From Nonomuraea maritima (GTDB lineage Bacteria; Actinomycetota; Actinomycetes; Streptosporangiales; Streptosporangiaceae): a stretch of DNA of 64,000 nucleotides. Position numbers and translations under genes: made by a program. The notes beneath the pieces are model-generated. The model was not told where the DNA came from. It saw only the letters and a list, made by a program, of their open reading frames with translations, and did no database searches. Positions 24,968-34,289 of this stretch are shown in pieces (position 1 is the first letter of the stretch; every line of letters starts with the position of its first letter). Where the stretch lies: the NCBI RefSeq assembly GCF_900100395.1, contig NZ_FNFB01000003.1, positions 310,001 to 374,000 on the forward strand. Reading direction: 5' to 3'.

Positions 24968-26590
24968 TCAGTGGTCCCGTCTGGCGACGGACGTCTCCTC
25001 GTGCTCGTGGTCCGTCTCCAGCGGCACCTTCTCGCCCCCGTACGCGCGGCTCATCTTCAGCCGCAGACGGCCCATCAGGCTGCGGGCCTCCTTGGGCGGG
25101 ACGTGACGATGCCCGTCGCCCCGGGCCGCGGGCAGCATGGGGACGGGCTTCTTGCCGAGCACGTGGGCCTCGATGTCGTCGGCCGGCGGCGCGTGGACCT
25201 CGATGAACTCCCCGTGGGGCAGCCGCTTGATGACACCCGACTCCACGCCGTGGCTGAGCACGTTCGCGTCCGACCGCTGCAGGCCCAGGCACATCCGGTA
25301 GGTGATGAAGTACGCCAGCGCCGGGCCGACGAAGATCAGCACCCGGCCGATGTACGTCGTCCAGTTGAGGCTGATGTGGAAGTTCGCCGCGATCACGTCG
25401 TTGGCCCCGAGCAGCCACAGCACCCCGTAGAAGGTGATCGCCGAGATGCCGATCGCGGTGCGGTGCGGGTTGTTGCGCGGCCGGTCGGCGACGTGGTGCT
25501 CACTGCGGTCGCCGGTCACCCAGCGTTCGAGGAACGGGAAGAGCACCAGGCCGGTGATGATCAGGCCCAGGGGCAACAGCGCCGGTATCAGCACGCTCAA
25601 CGGCAGCGTGCCGGCGTGGGCCGTGCCGAAGAGGTTGATCTCCCACGACGGCATGAGCCTCAGGGAACCCTCCAGGAAGCCCATGTACCAGTCCGGCTGG
25701 GACCCGGCGGAGATGTCCGCCGGGGTGTAGGGCCCGAACATCCAGATGGGGTTGATCTGCGTGAACGTCGCCAGTCCGGCCACGACGCCGAGGGTGAACA
25801 GCAGGAAGGCTCCGGACTTGCCCATGAACGCGGGCATGAGCGGTGCGCCGACCACGTTCGTCTCCGTACGCCCCTTGCCGGGCATCTGCGTGTGCTTCTG
25901 CACCCACATCAGCACCAGGTGGGCGGTGATGAGCGCCAGCAGGATGCCCGGGATCAGCAGGATGTGCATGGAGTAGAACCGGGCGATGACCGCCTCGCCG
26001 GGGTACTCCCCGCCGAACAGGAAGAACGACAGGTACGACCCGATCAGTGGCAACGACATCAGCACACCCTGGGTGATCCGCAGCCCGGCACCCGACAGCA
26101 GGTCGTCAGGGAGGGAGTAGCCGGTGAGGCCCTCGAACAGCGAGATGGTGAACAGGCCGATGCCGATCAACCAGTTGATCTCGCGCGGCTTGCGGTAGGC
26201 GCCGGTGAAGAACACACGCAGCATGTGAACGACCAGGCTGGCCACGAACAGCAGAGCCGCCCAGTGGTGCATCTGGCGCAGCAGCAGGCCACCCCGCACC
26301 TCGAAGCTGATCTCCATCGTCGAGGCGTACGCCGCGGACATCTCCACGCCTCTGAGCGGCGCGTACGGGCCCCTGTAGATCACGTCGTCCATGCTCGGCT
26401 CGAACCAGAAGGTCAGGAACGTGCCGGTCAACAGCAGGATGATGAACGAGTACAGCGCGATCTCGCCCAGCAGGAACGTCCAGTGGTCGGGAAAGATCTT
26501 GCGCAGGTTGCGCTTGAGGAAGCTCGCGCCCCCGATGCGCTCGTCAAGGAAGTTCGCGGGCCCGGTGACGAAGTTGGGCAACGTGTTCAT
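24968..26590 (-). CDS. qcrB: Cytochrome bc1-type complex cytochrome b subunit (QcrB), stand-alone copy
   Basis: The 540-aa membrane protein is an actinobacterial QcrB. Haem-ligand histidines lie in RQMHHWAALLFVASLVVHML and FYSMHILLIPGILLALITAHL. The quinol-site region is FGPYTPADISAGSQPDWYMGFLEG, and there is a long hydrophilic C-terminal tail. It should carry quinol oxidation in the bcc-aa3 supercomplex. ATG 26590 follows GGGGGAAGG. Unusually, no qcrC, qcrA or cytochrome oxidase genes are next to it, so it may be a second, paralogous cytochrome b. The 200-bp upstream gap shows no gene. Confidence 0.9.
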   Translation of the reverse strand: MNTLPNFVTGPANFLDERIGGASFLKRNLRKIFPDHWTFLLGEIALYSFIILLLTGTFLTFWFEPSMDDVIYRGPYAPLRGVEMSAAYASTMEISFEVRGGLLLRQMHHWAALLFVASLVVHMLRVFFTGAYRKPREINWLIGIGLFTISLFEGLTGYSLPDDLLSGAGLRITQGVLMSLPLIGSYLSFFLFGGEYPGEAVIARFYSMHILLIPGILLALITAHLVLMWVQKHTQMPGKGRTETNVVGAPLMPAFMGKSGAFLLFTLGVVAGLATFTQINPIWMFGPYTPADISAGSQPDWYMGFLEGSLRLMPSWEINLFGTAHAGTLPLSVLIPALLPLGLIITGLVLFPFLERWVTGDRSEHHVADRPRNNPHRTAIGISAITFYGVLWLLGANDVIAANFHISLNWTTYIGRVLIFVGPALAYFITYRMCLGLQRSDANVLSHGVESGVIKRLPHGEFIEVHAPPADDIEAHVLGKKPVPMLPAARGDGHRHVPPKEARSLMGRLRLKMSRAYGGEKVPLETDHEHEETSVARRDH

Positions 26591-26793
26591 ATATGGCCTT
26601 CCCCCTGGCCTGACTCCAGCGGCGGGGGGAAACCGGACACCGCCTCGGCCTCGAAGCGCGCGCCGCTGGAACAACTGGTAAACGGCAGTATCTGATCGTA
26701 GCCGCGCGATCGTCATCCGTGTCGATGGCAGATCCCGCGTACCGGCAAAGAGTGGCATTTACTACCCGGAATCCGGACCACTCGCCCAGATCG

Positions 26794-27429
26794 CTACCTG
26801 GCGCCGTAGACCGTCACCGCGAACGGCCGCGGCGGGGCCGTGTAGACCCGCTCCGTCAGGCGCGACAGCGAGGCGTGCGCGTCGAGGAACCGGTGCAGCC
26901 GGACGGCCTCGGGCCACGGATGCACCGCCACCAGCACGCCCCCCGGCCCCAGCAGCCGGCTGAGCTGGTCGGATGCCCGGCGCAGGCGGTCGTGCCGGCC
27001 CAGATAGTAAAGGGTCTCGGAGCAGAACACCAGGTCGTAGCGCGGCTCGGCCCGGTGGGTGAGGATGTCGGCCCGCAGGAAACGCACCCGGCCGGCGTCC
27101 GGCATCCGGCTCCGCGCCCGTTCCAACGCCCGCTCGGACACGTCGACCCCCGTGATCTCCGCCTCGGGATACGTCTTCGCGAGCGTCTCGGTGAACACCC
27201 CCTCGCTGCAGCCGACCTCCATGATCCGTACGTACGGCCTGGCGGGCAGGTTCTCCAGCGTCGAACGGTACTTGTGCTGCTCGTAGCCGTCGCTCGACAG
27301 CTTCCACGGGTCGGGGCTGCGGTGCCACCAGTCGAAGTAGCGGCGCAGGATCACGCCCTGGCCCTTCGGCGACAGCAGTGACATCGTCCGGAACAAGGTG
27401 CGGTGCAGGAGCTCAGGAAGGCTTCGCAT
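26794..27429 (-). CDS. SAM-dependent methyltransferase (NodS-like)
   Basis: The 211-aa class I methyltransferase has a NodS-type N-terminus (SPDPWKLSSDGYEQHKYRSTLENLP). SAM motif I is MEVGCSEGVFTETLA (about 70-84), the acidic loop is ITGVDVSERALERAR, and a post-motif region YDLVFCSETLYYLG follows. The acceptor is unknown. ATG 27429 follows GAGAGG closely; a GTG at 27450 is less well supported. It is monocistronic. Confidence 0.85.
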   Translation of the reverse strand: MRSLPELLHRTLFRTMSLLSPKGQGVILRRYFDWWHRSPDPWKLSSDGYEQHKYRSTLENLPARPYVRIMEVGCSEGVFTETLAKTYPEAEITGVDVSERALERARSRMPDAGRVRFLRADILTHRAEPRYDLVFCSETLYYLGRHDRLRRASDQLSRLLGPGGVLVAVHPWPEAVRLHRFLDAHASLSRLTERVYTAPPRPFAVTVYGAR

Positions 27430-27538
27430 GCGGCCTCTCTCGGTCGACACGGGGGGTCCCCTGGCGTCGGGGGAAGTCGTGGCCGAGAGGAAATTCCCGC
27501 TCGCGGCCAGGGTGAAGCGCGATCATGGGGAAGTCATG

Positions 27539-29059
27539 TCATCCCAGGGTCTGGCGCAGCTCCCGCTTGAGCACCTTGCCGGAGGCGTTCTTCGGCAGCT
27601 CGCCGACGAAGAACACCCGCTTCGGCACCTTGAACGGAGCCAGCCGGTCACGCAGGAACGACGTCAGCTCGCCGGCGGTGAGCTCGGCGTCCGCACGGAG
27701 CACGACCGCGGCGGTCACCGCCTCGATCCACCTGTCGTCGGGCAGCCCGAACACCGCCGCCTCGGCGACGGCAGGATGCTGGTAGATCGTCTCCTCCACC
27801 TCGCGCCCCGCGACGTTCTCGCCGCCGGACTTGATCATGTCCTTCTTGCGGTCGATCACCGACAGGTAGCCGTCGGCGTCCATGACGCCGAGGTCGCCGC
27901 TGTGGAACCAGCCGCCACTGAACGCCTCGGCGGTCTTGTCGGGGTCGTTCCAGTAGCCCAGCATGGCGTGCGGACTGCGGTGCACGATCTCGCCCACCAC
28001 GCCAGGGGGCACCGGCTCGTCCCGGTCGTCCACGACGCGGGTCTCGACGTTGAGCGCGGGCCTGCCGGCCGAGCCGAGCCGGGTGAGCTGCTCGTCCGGC
28101 CCGAGTATCGTGGCGACCGGGGCCATCTCGGTCTGGCCGTAGAAGTTGAACAGCCGTACGTCGGGCAGCCGGGCGGCGATCTCCTTCAGCACCTCCACCG
28201 GCATGATCGAGGCGCCGTAGTAGCCCTTGCGCAGCGACGACAGGTCACGGCGGTCGAAGTCGGGGTGGCGCAGCAGCGAGATCCAGACGGTGGGCGGGCA
28301 GAAGAGCTTCGTGGCGCGCTCGCCCTCGATCGTGGCCAGGATCGCCGCCGGGCTCGCGCCGGGCAGGACGATGTTGGTGGCCCCCAGGTAGAGGCCAGGC
28401 GTGAGGAAGCAGTGCAGCTGGGCGCAGTGGTACAGCGGCAGGGCGTGCACCTCGACGTCGTCGTGGGTCATCTGCCCGTCGATCACGCACGTGACGTACT
28501 GCGCGATCAGGCTCCGGCTCGACAGGGTGGCGCCCTTGGGACGCGACTCCGTGCCGCTCGTGTACATGATCTGGATCGGGTCGTCGTCGGCGATCTCGAC
28601 GCCCGGCTCGCTGTCGTCGTCGTGCGACGCCCATGCGGCGAACGCCTCCCAGCCGTCGCACGCCTCGCCGATCACCCCGCGTACGGTCACCCGCTCGGTC
28701 ACCGCGGCGGCGGCCACCGGCAGCAGCGCCTCCTCGACGAGCATGCCCTTCGCCCCGGAGTGCTCCAGGATGTACGCCACCTCGGCGGCCCTCAGCATGA
28801 AGTTGACCGGCACCGAGATCGCCCCCAGCCGCGCCAGCGCCAGGTACGCCACCACGAACGCGTGGTTGTTGTGGCTGAGGACGGCGAACCGGTCGCCCTT
28901 GACCACGCCCCGCGCCGCCAGCGCGTTGGCCGCGCGGTTGACCTCCCGGTCGAGATCGCGGTAGCTCTGCCGGATGTCGCCGTACACGATGGCGGTCTTG
29001 TGCGGGTGGCGCGCGGCCGAGCGCCGCAGCAGATCGCCGAGGGAGTGCTGACGGATCAT
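27539..29059 (-). CDS. Long-chain fatty-acyl-CoA synthetase/ligase (FadD-like)
   Basis: The 506-aa ANL-superfamily enzyme has the AMP-binding P-loop IMYTSGTESRPKGA (about 165-178) and the A5 motif NFYGQTEMAP. The A7/A8 region is SGDLGVMDADGYLSVIDRKKDMIKSGGENV-like, and the catalytic Lys is in PKNASGKVLKREL near the C-terminus. It activates a carboxylic acid as acyl-AMP then acyl-CoA; chain length is unknown. ATG 29059 has GAAGGG upstream. It is convergent with nothing and probably monocistronic. Confidence 0.9.
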   Translation of the reverse strand: MIRQHSLGDLLRRSAARHPHKTAIVYGDIRQSYRDLDREVNRAANALAARGVVKGDRFAVLSHNNHAFVVAYLALARLGAISVPVNFMLRAAEVAYILEHSGAKGMLVEEALLPVAAAAVTERVTVRGVIGEACDGWEAFAAWASHDDDSEPGVEIADDDPIQIMYTSGTESRPKGATLSSRSLIAQYVTCVIDGQMTHDDVEVHALPLYHCAQLHCFLTPGLYLGATNIVLPGASPAAILATIEGERATKLFCPPTVWISLLRHPDFDRRDLSSLRKGYYGASIMPVEVLKEIAARLPDVRLFNFYGQTEMAPVATILGPDEQLTRLGSAGRPALNVETRVVDDRDEPVPPGVVGEIVHRSPHAMLGYWNDPDKTAEAFSGGWFHSGDLGVMDADGYLSVIDRKKDMIKSGGENVAGREVEETIYQHPAVAEAAVFGLPDDRWIEAVTAAVVLRADAELTAGELTSFLRDRLAPFKVPKRVFFVGELPKNASGKVLKRELRQTLG

Positions 29060-29144
29060 GGAACACCCTTCATCCGGCAGAGCGATGTTCGGGTGATCCT
29101 AGCCGCCGATGCGGCCGATCTTAAGCCCCCTGAGGGGACGGATC

Positions 29145-30122
29145 TCAGCCTCCGAAGACCCGCGCGAGCCGCCGGTAGGAGTCGAGCCGGCGGTCGAGAT
29201 CGTGGGTGTTCATCGTGACCAGCACCTCCTCGGCGCCGGTGGCCTCGACCAGCCTGCCGAGGGCCATGGCGACCTCGTCCTCCGTGCCGTGCACGCGCCC
29301 CTTCCGCGCCTCCTCCAGGTACGCCCGCTCCCGCGCGCTCATCTGCGTCCGCTCGATCTCCTCGGCGGGCGCCAGGGGCGGGAACGACCCGGACGTGCGC
29401 GAGCGCGCCGTGGACCACGCCTCCGACAGCTGCAGCCGCGCCGCCTCCTCGGCGCTCGCGCCGACCGCGACGTCCACCGCCACCATCACGTACGGCCGCG
29501 CCGCCCACGCCGAGGCGCGGAAACCGGAACGGTAGCGGGCCGCGGCGTCCACCGCGCGGGGGCCCGACCCGATCACCATCGGCAGCCCCAGCTCCGCGGC
29601 GATCTCCGCGCCCGCGCCCATGGCCAGCACGAACACCTGCGGACGCAGCCCCTCGGCGGGCAGCGCGTGCACGCCGGGGTGCGTTCTCTGATCGCCGGTG
29701 AACCAGGCGAGCAGCTCGCCGAGCTGCTCGCCGAACCGGTCGGCGTCGTCCTTGCCGTGGCCGAGCGCCCGGCGGATCCCGCCGGTGAAGCCCACCGAAC
29801 GTCCCAGCCCCATGTCGACCCGGCCCGGGTACAGCGACTCCAGCACGCCGAACTGCTCGGCCACCACCAGCGGCCGGTGGTTGGGCAGCATCACGCCGCC
29901 CGTGCCGACCCGGATGCGCGAGGTCGCCGCGGCCACGGCCGCCGCCAGCACCGTCGGCGCCGACCCCGCCGCACCCGGCACGCCGTGGTGCTCCGACACC
30001 CAGAACCGGTGGTAGCCGAGCTCCTCCGCCTGCCGGGCGAACCGTACGGTGTCGCGCAGCGCCTGCGCCGGGGTCGAGCCCTGCCGGACGAGCGAACGGT
30101 CCAGAATCGAGTACGCGGTCAC
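29145..30122 (-). CDS. LLM class flavin-dependent oxidoreductase
   Basis: The 325-aa protein is a luciferase-like TIM barrel: SILDRSLVRQGSTP, ARQAEELGYHRFWVSEHHG, RIRVGTGGVMLPNHRPLVVAEQF, then YPGRVDMGLGRS. It uses FMNH2 or F420. GTG 30122 gives the usual family start (TAYSILD). An in-frame TTG at 30155 overlapping the upstream stop codon is an alternative and would couple translation. It is last in an operon with the class IV aminotransferase and the nucleotide cyclase. Confidence 0.88.
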   Translation of the reverse strand: MTAYSILDRSLVRQGSTPAQALRDTVRFARQAEELGYHRFWVSEHHGVPGAAGSAPTVLAAAVAAATSRIRVGTGGVMLPNHRPLVVAEQFGVLESLYPGRVDMGLGRSVGFTGGIRRALGHGKDDADRFGEQLGELLAWFTGDQRTHPGVHALPAEGLRPQVFVLAMGAGAEIAAELGLPMVIGSGPRAVDAAARYRSGFRASAWAARPYVMVAVDVAVGASAEEAARLQLSEAWSTARSRTSGSFPPLAPAEEIERTQMSARERAYLEEARKGRVHGTEDEVAMALGRLVEATGAEEVLVTMNTHDLDRRLDSYRRLARVFGG

Positions 30123-30151
30123 GTACCGGTGCAACGCGGTTGTCCGCCGGA

Positions 30152-30907
30152 TCAATCCACCGGGTCGCCGGCAATGCCGTCGTAGAAGGCGCTCAGGCCT
30201 TCCGTCAGCGCGGCGTCCTGGCGCAGCGCGACGCCGTCCACCTCGCCGACCGGCATCACGCCCCACGAGTTGCACAGGAACACCTGGTCGAACCCGGACA
30301 GGTCGGCCACCTTCAGCGGGCGCCGCTCCTGCGGCACGTCCATGCGCCGCAGCAGCGACATCGTGATGCCGGTCAGCATCGGCGCGTCCGGCCAGACCAG
30401 CCGGCCGCCCGCGAACCCGCCGACGTTCGTGATCGCGCCCTCGCTGATCAGGCCGTCCTCGGAGGTGAGCAGCGCCTCGTCGAAGCCGTCACGGTTGGCG
30501 GTCCGCACGATGTGGGCCTGCTGGAACCCGCCCGCCTGCTTGATGTGCGGCAGGTAGCGCTGGTAGACGACCGGCCGCACGCGCAGCGGCCCGGGCAGCG
30601 GGTCGCGCGGCGGGCCCGCGGTCGCCACGACGCACGGACGGTCGCCCTCCAGCACGTACACCCGCACGGCCGCGTCGCGCTCGTCGCCCAGCACCGTGCG
30701 GATCGACTCCAGCACCGCCGCGTCGTCGAGCCCTGCGCCGAACAGCTCGCGGTTGGCGTTGCGCAGCCGGTCGAGGTGCAGCTGCAGCCCGCGCACCCGC
30801 CGGTTCCTGACCTGCATGGCGGTGAAGTGGCCGTACCGGGCCTGCAGCGCCCAGCGCGCCTGCGCGTCGTCCACCGGCCGGCCCTCGATCACGGCACGGT
30901 CAGTCAC
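30152..30907 (-). CDS. Class IV aminotransferase (branched-chain aminotransferase / aminodeoxychorismate lyase type)
   Basis: The 251-aa PLP fold-type IV protein has the Lys-bearing segment YLPHIKQAGGFQQAH (about 148-162), DEALLTSEDGLISEGAITNVG for the PLP phosphate, and LTGITMSLLRRM. Such enzymes act as aminotransferases or as 4-amino-4-deoxychorismate lyases. GTG 30907 follows AGGAGGT by 5 nt. It sits between a nucleotide cyclase and an LLM oxidoreductase in one operon, with 19- and 29-bp gaps. Confidence 0.86.
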   Translation of the reverse strand: MTDRAVIEGRPVDDAQARWALQARYGHFTAMQVRNRRVRGLQLHLDRLRNANRELFGAGLDDAAVLESIRTVLGDERDAAVRVYVLEGDRPCVVATAGPPRDPLPGPLRVRPVVYQRYLPHIKQAGGFQQAHIVRTANRDGFDEALLTSEDGLISEGAITNVGGFAGGRLVWPDAPMLTGITMSLLRRMDVPQERRPLKVADLSGFDQVFLCNSWGVMPVGEVDGVALRQDAALTEGLSAFYDGIAGDPVD

Positions 30908-30926
30908 GGCCACCTCCTGAACTTGC

Positions 30927-31889
30927 TCACGTGCGCGCGGCACGCGTGATGGTGAACGGGGCCAGCTCGCCCAGCCCGCGCACCGACAGCCGGTTGACCT
31001 CGCGCAGCCGGTAGGCGTGGGTGTCGGACAGCTCGCCGGCGAAGTCGGGGTCGGCGAGGATCGTCCCTGGCAGTGACAGCGCGGTCAGCCGGCTGGCCAG
31101 GTTGACGGTCGTGCCGAACACGTCGCCCATGCGCCAGATCACCGGCCCGAACGCCATCCCCACCCGCAGCTCCGGCATGTCGCGTCCGAGGGCGTGCGGC
31201 TCGACCAGGCGCAGCGCGATCTCGGCCGCCACGTCGGGCCGGTCGGCCACGAACAGCACCGAGTCGCCCAGCGTCTTGACCACCCGCCCGCCGGTGGAGG
31301 TGACGATGTCGGCCGAGCGGCCCTCGAACCCGTCGATCAGCCTGGCCAGCTCGCTCGCCGTGATCTGCCTGCTCAGCCGGGTGAAGGCGACCAGGTCGGC
31401 GAAGCCGACGGCGAGGCGTACGGCGCTCATGTCCTGCTCGGCGATGCGTCCTGCGGCGGCCGTGAGCTGACGCTGCCAGGCGTAGACCAGCAGCCGTGCG
31501 AGGTCGGGCACCACCAGCTCGGCCCGCCGCCGCCAGGCGCGCGGGCGCTCGGCCAGCGGGACGCCCGCCTGGTCGAGGGCCTCCACGCCCAGCTCGGCCT
31601 GCGAGTCGGCCAGCCGGCTCATGGCGCGACCCAGCGACCGGGCCATCAGCAGGACGTGCTCCTCGTCGTAGATGCCCGAGGTGACCATGCCGACCAGTGT
31701 GCGCAGCGCCTCGACGTCGGAGTCGGTGAACTCGACCGCCTCGTCGGGCACGTTGGGGAGCCCGAGGGCGCGCCAGAACCGCCGCGCTCGATAGAACGGC
31801 ACCCCGGCCATCTCGGCCACCTGATGGCTGGTGTATCGCCGCGGCTCACGCAGAAAGGACTCTGCCAGCCCGTCCCCGTCGAAGGCCAC
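30927..31889 (-). CDS. Class III adenylate/guanylate cyclase with N-terminal regulatory domain
   Basis: The 320-aa soluble cyclase has an N-terminal helical regulatory domain (about 10-140) of the actinobacterial adenylate-cyclase type, then a class III catalytic domain (about 155-315). Metal Asp residues are in FADLVAFTRLSRQ and TLGDSVLF, and the transition-state Asn/Arg pair is in FGTTVNLASRL. It makes cAMP or cGMP; the substrate-specifying residues cannot be settled by eye. The start is GTG 31889 with no clear ribosome-binding site (possibly leaderless). It is the first gene of a three-gene operon. Confidence 0.87.
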   Translation of the reverse strand: MAFDGDGLAESFLREPRRYTSHQVAEMAGVPFYRARRFWRALGLPNVPDEAVEFTDSDVEALRTLVGMVTSGIYDEEHVLLMARSLGRAMSRLADSQAELGVEALDQAGVPLAERPRAWRRRAELVVPDLARLLVYAWQRQLTAAAGRIAEQDMSAVRLAVGFADLVAFTRLSRQITASELARLIDGFEGRSADIVTSTGGRVVKTLGDSVLFVADRPDVAAEIALRLVEPHALGRDMPELRVGMAFGPVIWRMGDVFGTTVNLASRLTALSLPGTILADPDFAGELSDTHAYRLREVNRLSVRGLGELAPFTITRAART

Positions 31890-31936
31890 GTGGGCAACAT
31901 AACACCCCTGTGGGCCAGGTCACTCGGGAGGGCGGA

Positions 31937-32689
31937 TCAGTCGAGCAGGGCCTCCAGGACGCCGCGTTCGGCGGCCGGCACGTAGTCGGCGTAGTAGTCG
32001 TACATCGCCTCCCTGGACAGCCGGGCCGCCCGCGGGCCGTCGCCGGCGCGGATGGCCGCGATGACCTCCTCGTGGTGGCCGATGCTGCGCCGCATCAGCT
32101 GCTCGCGGTCGGGCGCGCCCGCGATCTTCTCTGAGATCAGCCGGACCACGATCGAGCGCACGACGTCGGTGCAGATCTGGATGAGCTTGTTGCCGCCCGT
32201 CCGTGCCACCACCTCGTGGAAGGCGGCGTCGGCAGCGCTGAAGGCGTCCTCGCCCCGCTCGACCGAGGCGCGCATGCCGGCGACCGCGCGTTCCATCTCG
32301 CCGAGCTGCTCCGCGGTGCGCAGCCGCGCCGCCAGCAGGATGGCCGCCGAGTCGAGCACCATCCGGAACTGCACCAGCTCGGCCAGCGACAGCTCCTCCA
32401 CCCGGGCGAGCGTCGTCATCGACTTGTGCAGCGCGGCGGGCGTGAACGGCAGGACCTCGGCGCCGTTCGGGTCGCCGGGCCGCGACTGCACCAGACCGCG
32501 CGCCTGCAGCACCCGCAGCGCCTCGCGCACGGTCGACCTGCTGACGGAGAACTGCACCATCAGCTCGCGTTCGCTCGGCAAGCGCTCGCCCGGTGACAGC
32601 GTGCCGCTCTCGATGGCCTCCTCGACCTGCTCCACGACCCGCTCGTAAGCCCGTACGGCGCGCACGGGCTCGAACCTCGGACCACTCAC
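31937..32689 (-). CDS. GntR family (FadR subfamily) transcriptional regulator
   Basis: The 250-aa protein has an N-terminal GntR winged helix (about 15-80: AIESGTLSPGERLPSERELMVQFSVSRSTVREALRVLQARGLV). An FCD all-helical ligand domain (about 95-230) follows, containing metal/acid ligand residues (FHEVVARTGGN, HHEEVIAAIRAGD). GTG 32689 is preceded by AAGGGGGG, 7 nt away. It is divergent from the peptide-transport operon. The palindrome ACTGGTCCGACCAGT in the gap fits the FadR/GntR TGGTnnnACCA consensus, and its twin precedes the SDR at 42620, so this protein probably controls both. Confidence 0.9.
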   Translation of the reverse strand: MSGPRFEPVRAVRAYERVVEQVEEAIESGTLSPGERLPSERELMVQFSVSRSTVREALRVLQARGLVQSRPGDPNGAEVLPFTPAALHKSMTTLARVEELSLAELVQFRMVLDSAAILLAARLRTAEQLGEMERAVAGMRASVERGEDAFSAADAAFHEVVARTGGNKLIQICTDVVRSIVVRLISEKIAGAPDREQLMRRSIGHHEEVIAAIRAGDGPRAARLSREAMYDYYADYVPAAERGVLEALLD

Positions 32690-32740
32690 GTCATGCCCCC
32701 CTTGACCCGAGTCGTCGCCGACTGGCAATGTGCGTAGCCT

Positions 32741-32755
32741 ACTGGTCCGACCAGT
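32741..32755. promoter_or_regulatory. GntR/FadR-type operator before the transport operon
   Basis: ACTGGTC-C-GACCAGT is a perfect 7-bp inverted repeat with a single central base, followed by GCAC. It lies 25 bp before the start codon of the solute-binding protein gene and 52 bp from the divergent repressor gene. The same 15-mer (one central base changed) followed by GCAC recurs at 42636. Confidence 0.75.
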
Positions 32756-32779
32756 GCACTAGCCAGGAGGCTGTAAGAG

Positions 32780-34276
32780 ATGAGGCGCATCGGGATCTGG
32801 ATCGCCGTCGGCGGTCTCCTGCTGGGCACCGCCGCCTGCGGCAGCGGCGGCGGCAACACCGGAGCCGGCGGGGGCGCCGCCGCCGGTCAGACGCTGGCGG
32901 TCGGATTCGTGGCCGAGCCCGCGAACCTCGACTTCACCTCCACCGAGGGCGTCGCCATCCCCCAGGCGCTGCTCGTGAACGTCTACGAGGGTCTCGTCAA
33001 GCTCGACCAGAGCGGCCAGATCGTGCCGTTGCTGGCTGAGAAGTGGGAGGTCTCGGACGACCGGAAGGCCTACACCTTCACCCTGCGCAAGAACGTCACG
33101 TTCAGCAGCGGCGCGCCGTTCACGGCCGACGACGTGGTCTTCTCGCTCGACCGGGTCGCAACGGACTGGAAGCTGAAGATCAAGTCTCAGCTCGACGTCA
33201 TCGACAAGGTGGAGAAGAAGGACGACTCCACCGTCGTCGTCACCCTCAAGCGTCCGAGCAACGGCTTCCTCTACTCGATGGCCACCAGGCTCGGCGCGAT
33301 GTTCAGCCGCACCGGGATCTCCGACCTCGCCAACAAGCCCGTCGGCACCGGCCCGTACGTGCTCGGCTCGTGGCGGCGCGGCGACTCCATCCAGCTGAAG
33401 CAGAACCCGTCCTACTGGGGCACGAAGCCGGCGCTGTCGGCCGTCACGCTCAAGTACTTCAAGGACGCGACGGCGATGAACAACGCGCTGCTGACCGGCG
33501 GCATCGACGTCATCTCCAGCGTGCAGGCGCCCGAGTCGCTGCAGCAGTTCGCCGACCCCAACCGCTTCCAGACGGTCGAGGGCACCACGAACGGTGAGGT
33601 GGTGCTGTCGATGAACAACGGCCGCCCGCCGTTCGACGACAAGAAGGTCAGGCAGGCCGTCAGGTACGCCATCGACCACAAGGCGCTGCTCGACACGGCC
33701 TGGGCCGGCCGCGGCCAGCTCATCGGCTCGATGGTGCCGCCCACCGATCCCTGGTACGAGGACCGCACCGGCGACTATCCGTACGACCCGGCCAAGGCCA
33801 AGGAACTGCTGGGCGGTAAGACGTACACCGTGAAGATGCGCATCCCCAACCTGCCGTACGCGGTCAACAGCGCGCAGGTCGTCAAGTCGCAGCTGGCCCA
33901 GGTGGGCATCACGGCGGACATCGAGCCGCTGGAGTTCCCCGCCCGCTGGCTGGACGTGGTGTTCACGCAGGGGGACTACGACATGTCCATCATCAACCAC
34001 GTCGAACCCCGCGATATGGGGATTTTTGCGGATAAATCGTATTACTTCCGGTACGACAACCCCGAGTTCGGCAAGCTCCTCGCCGCCGCCGACGAGGCCT
34101 CCGAGCAGGATCAGGCCGACGACCTCAAGCAGGCAGCCAAACTGCTGTCCGACGACGCCGCCGCCGACTTCCTCTTCCTGTTCCCCAACCTGATCGTCGC
34201 GAAGAAGGGCGTCACCGGGCTGCCCAAGAACGCCATCGCCGAGTCCTTCGACTTCACCGCGCTCGCCAAGCAGTGA
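32780..34276 (+). CDS. Family 5 (peptide/oligo-substrate) solute-binding lipoprotein
   Basis: The 498-aa lipoprotein has a signal peptide with lipobox LGTAAC (about 15-20) and a low-complexity Gly linker. Its SBP_bac_5 fold includes LLVNVYEGLVKLD, TLRKNVTFSSGAPFTADDVVFSLDR, PVGTGPYVLGSWRRGD and VRQAVRYAIDHKALL. It binds peptides or similar oligomers outside the membrane for the DppBCDF importer encoded next. AGGAGG lies upstream of ATG 32780. A 30-base AT-rich patch (34012-34042) with rare codons stands out in an otherwise uniform gene. Confidence 0.92.
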   Translation: MRRIGIWIAVGGLLLGTAACGSGGGNTGAGGGAAAGQTLAVGFVAEPANLDFTSTEGVAIPQALLVNVYEGLVKLDQSGQIVPLLAEKWEVSDDRKAYTFTLRKNVTFSSGAPFTADDVVFSLDRVATDWKLKIKSQLDVIDKVEKKDDSTVVVTLKRPSNGFLYSMATRLGAMFSRTGISDLANKPVGTGPYVLGSWRRGDSIQLKQNPSYWGTKPALSAVTLKYFKDATAMNNALLTGGIDVISSVQAPESLQQFADPNRFQTVEGTTNGEVVLSMNNGRPPFDDKKVRQAVRYAIDHKALLDTAWAGRGQLIGSMVPPTDPWYEDRTGDYPYDPAKAKELLGGKTYTVKMRIPNLPYAVNSAQVVKSQLAQVGITADIEPLEFPARWLDVVFTQGDYDMSIINHVEPRDMGIFADKSYYFRYDNPEFGKLLAAADEASEQDQADDLKQAAKLLSDDAAADFLFLFPNLIVAKKGVTGLPKNAIAESFDFTALAKQ

Positions 34277-34289
34277 CCCGACTCCACGG

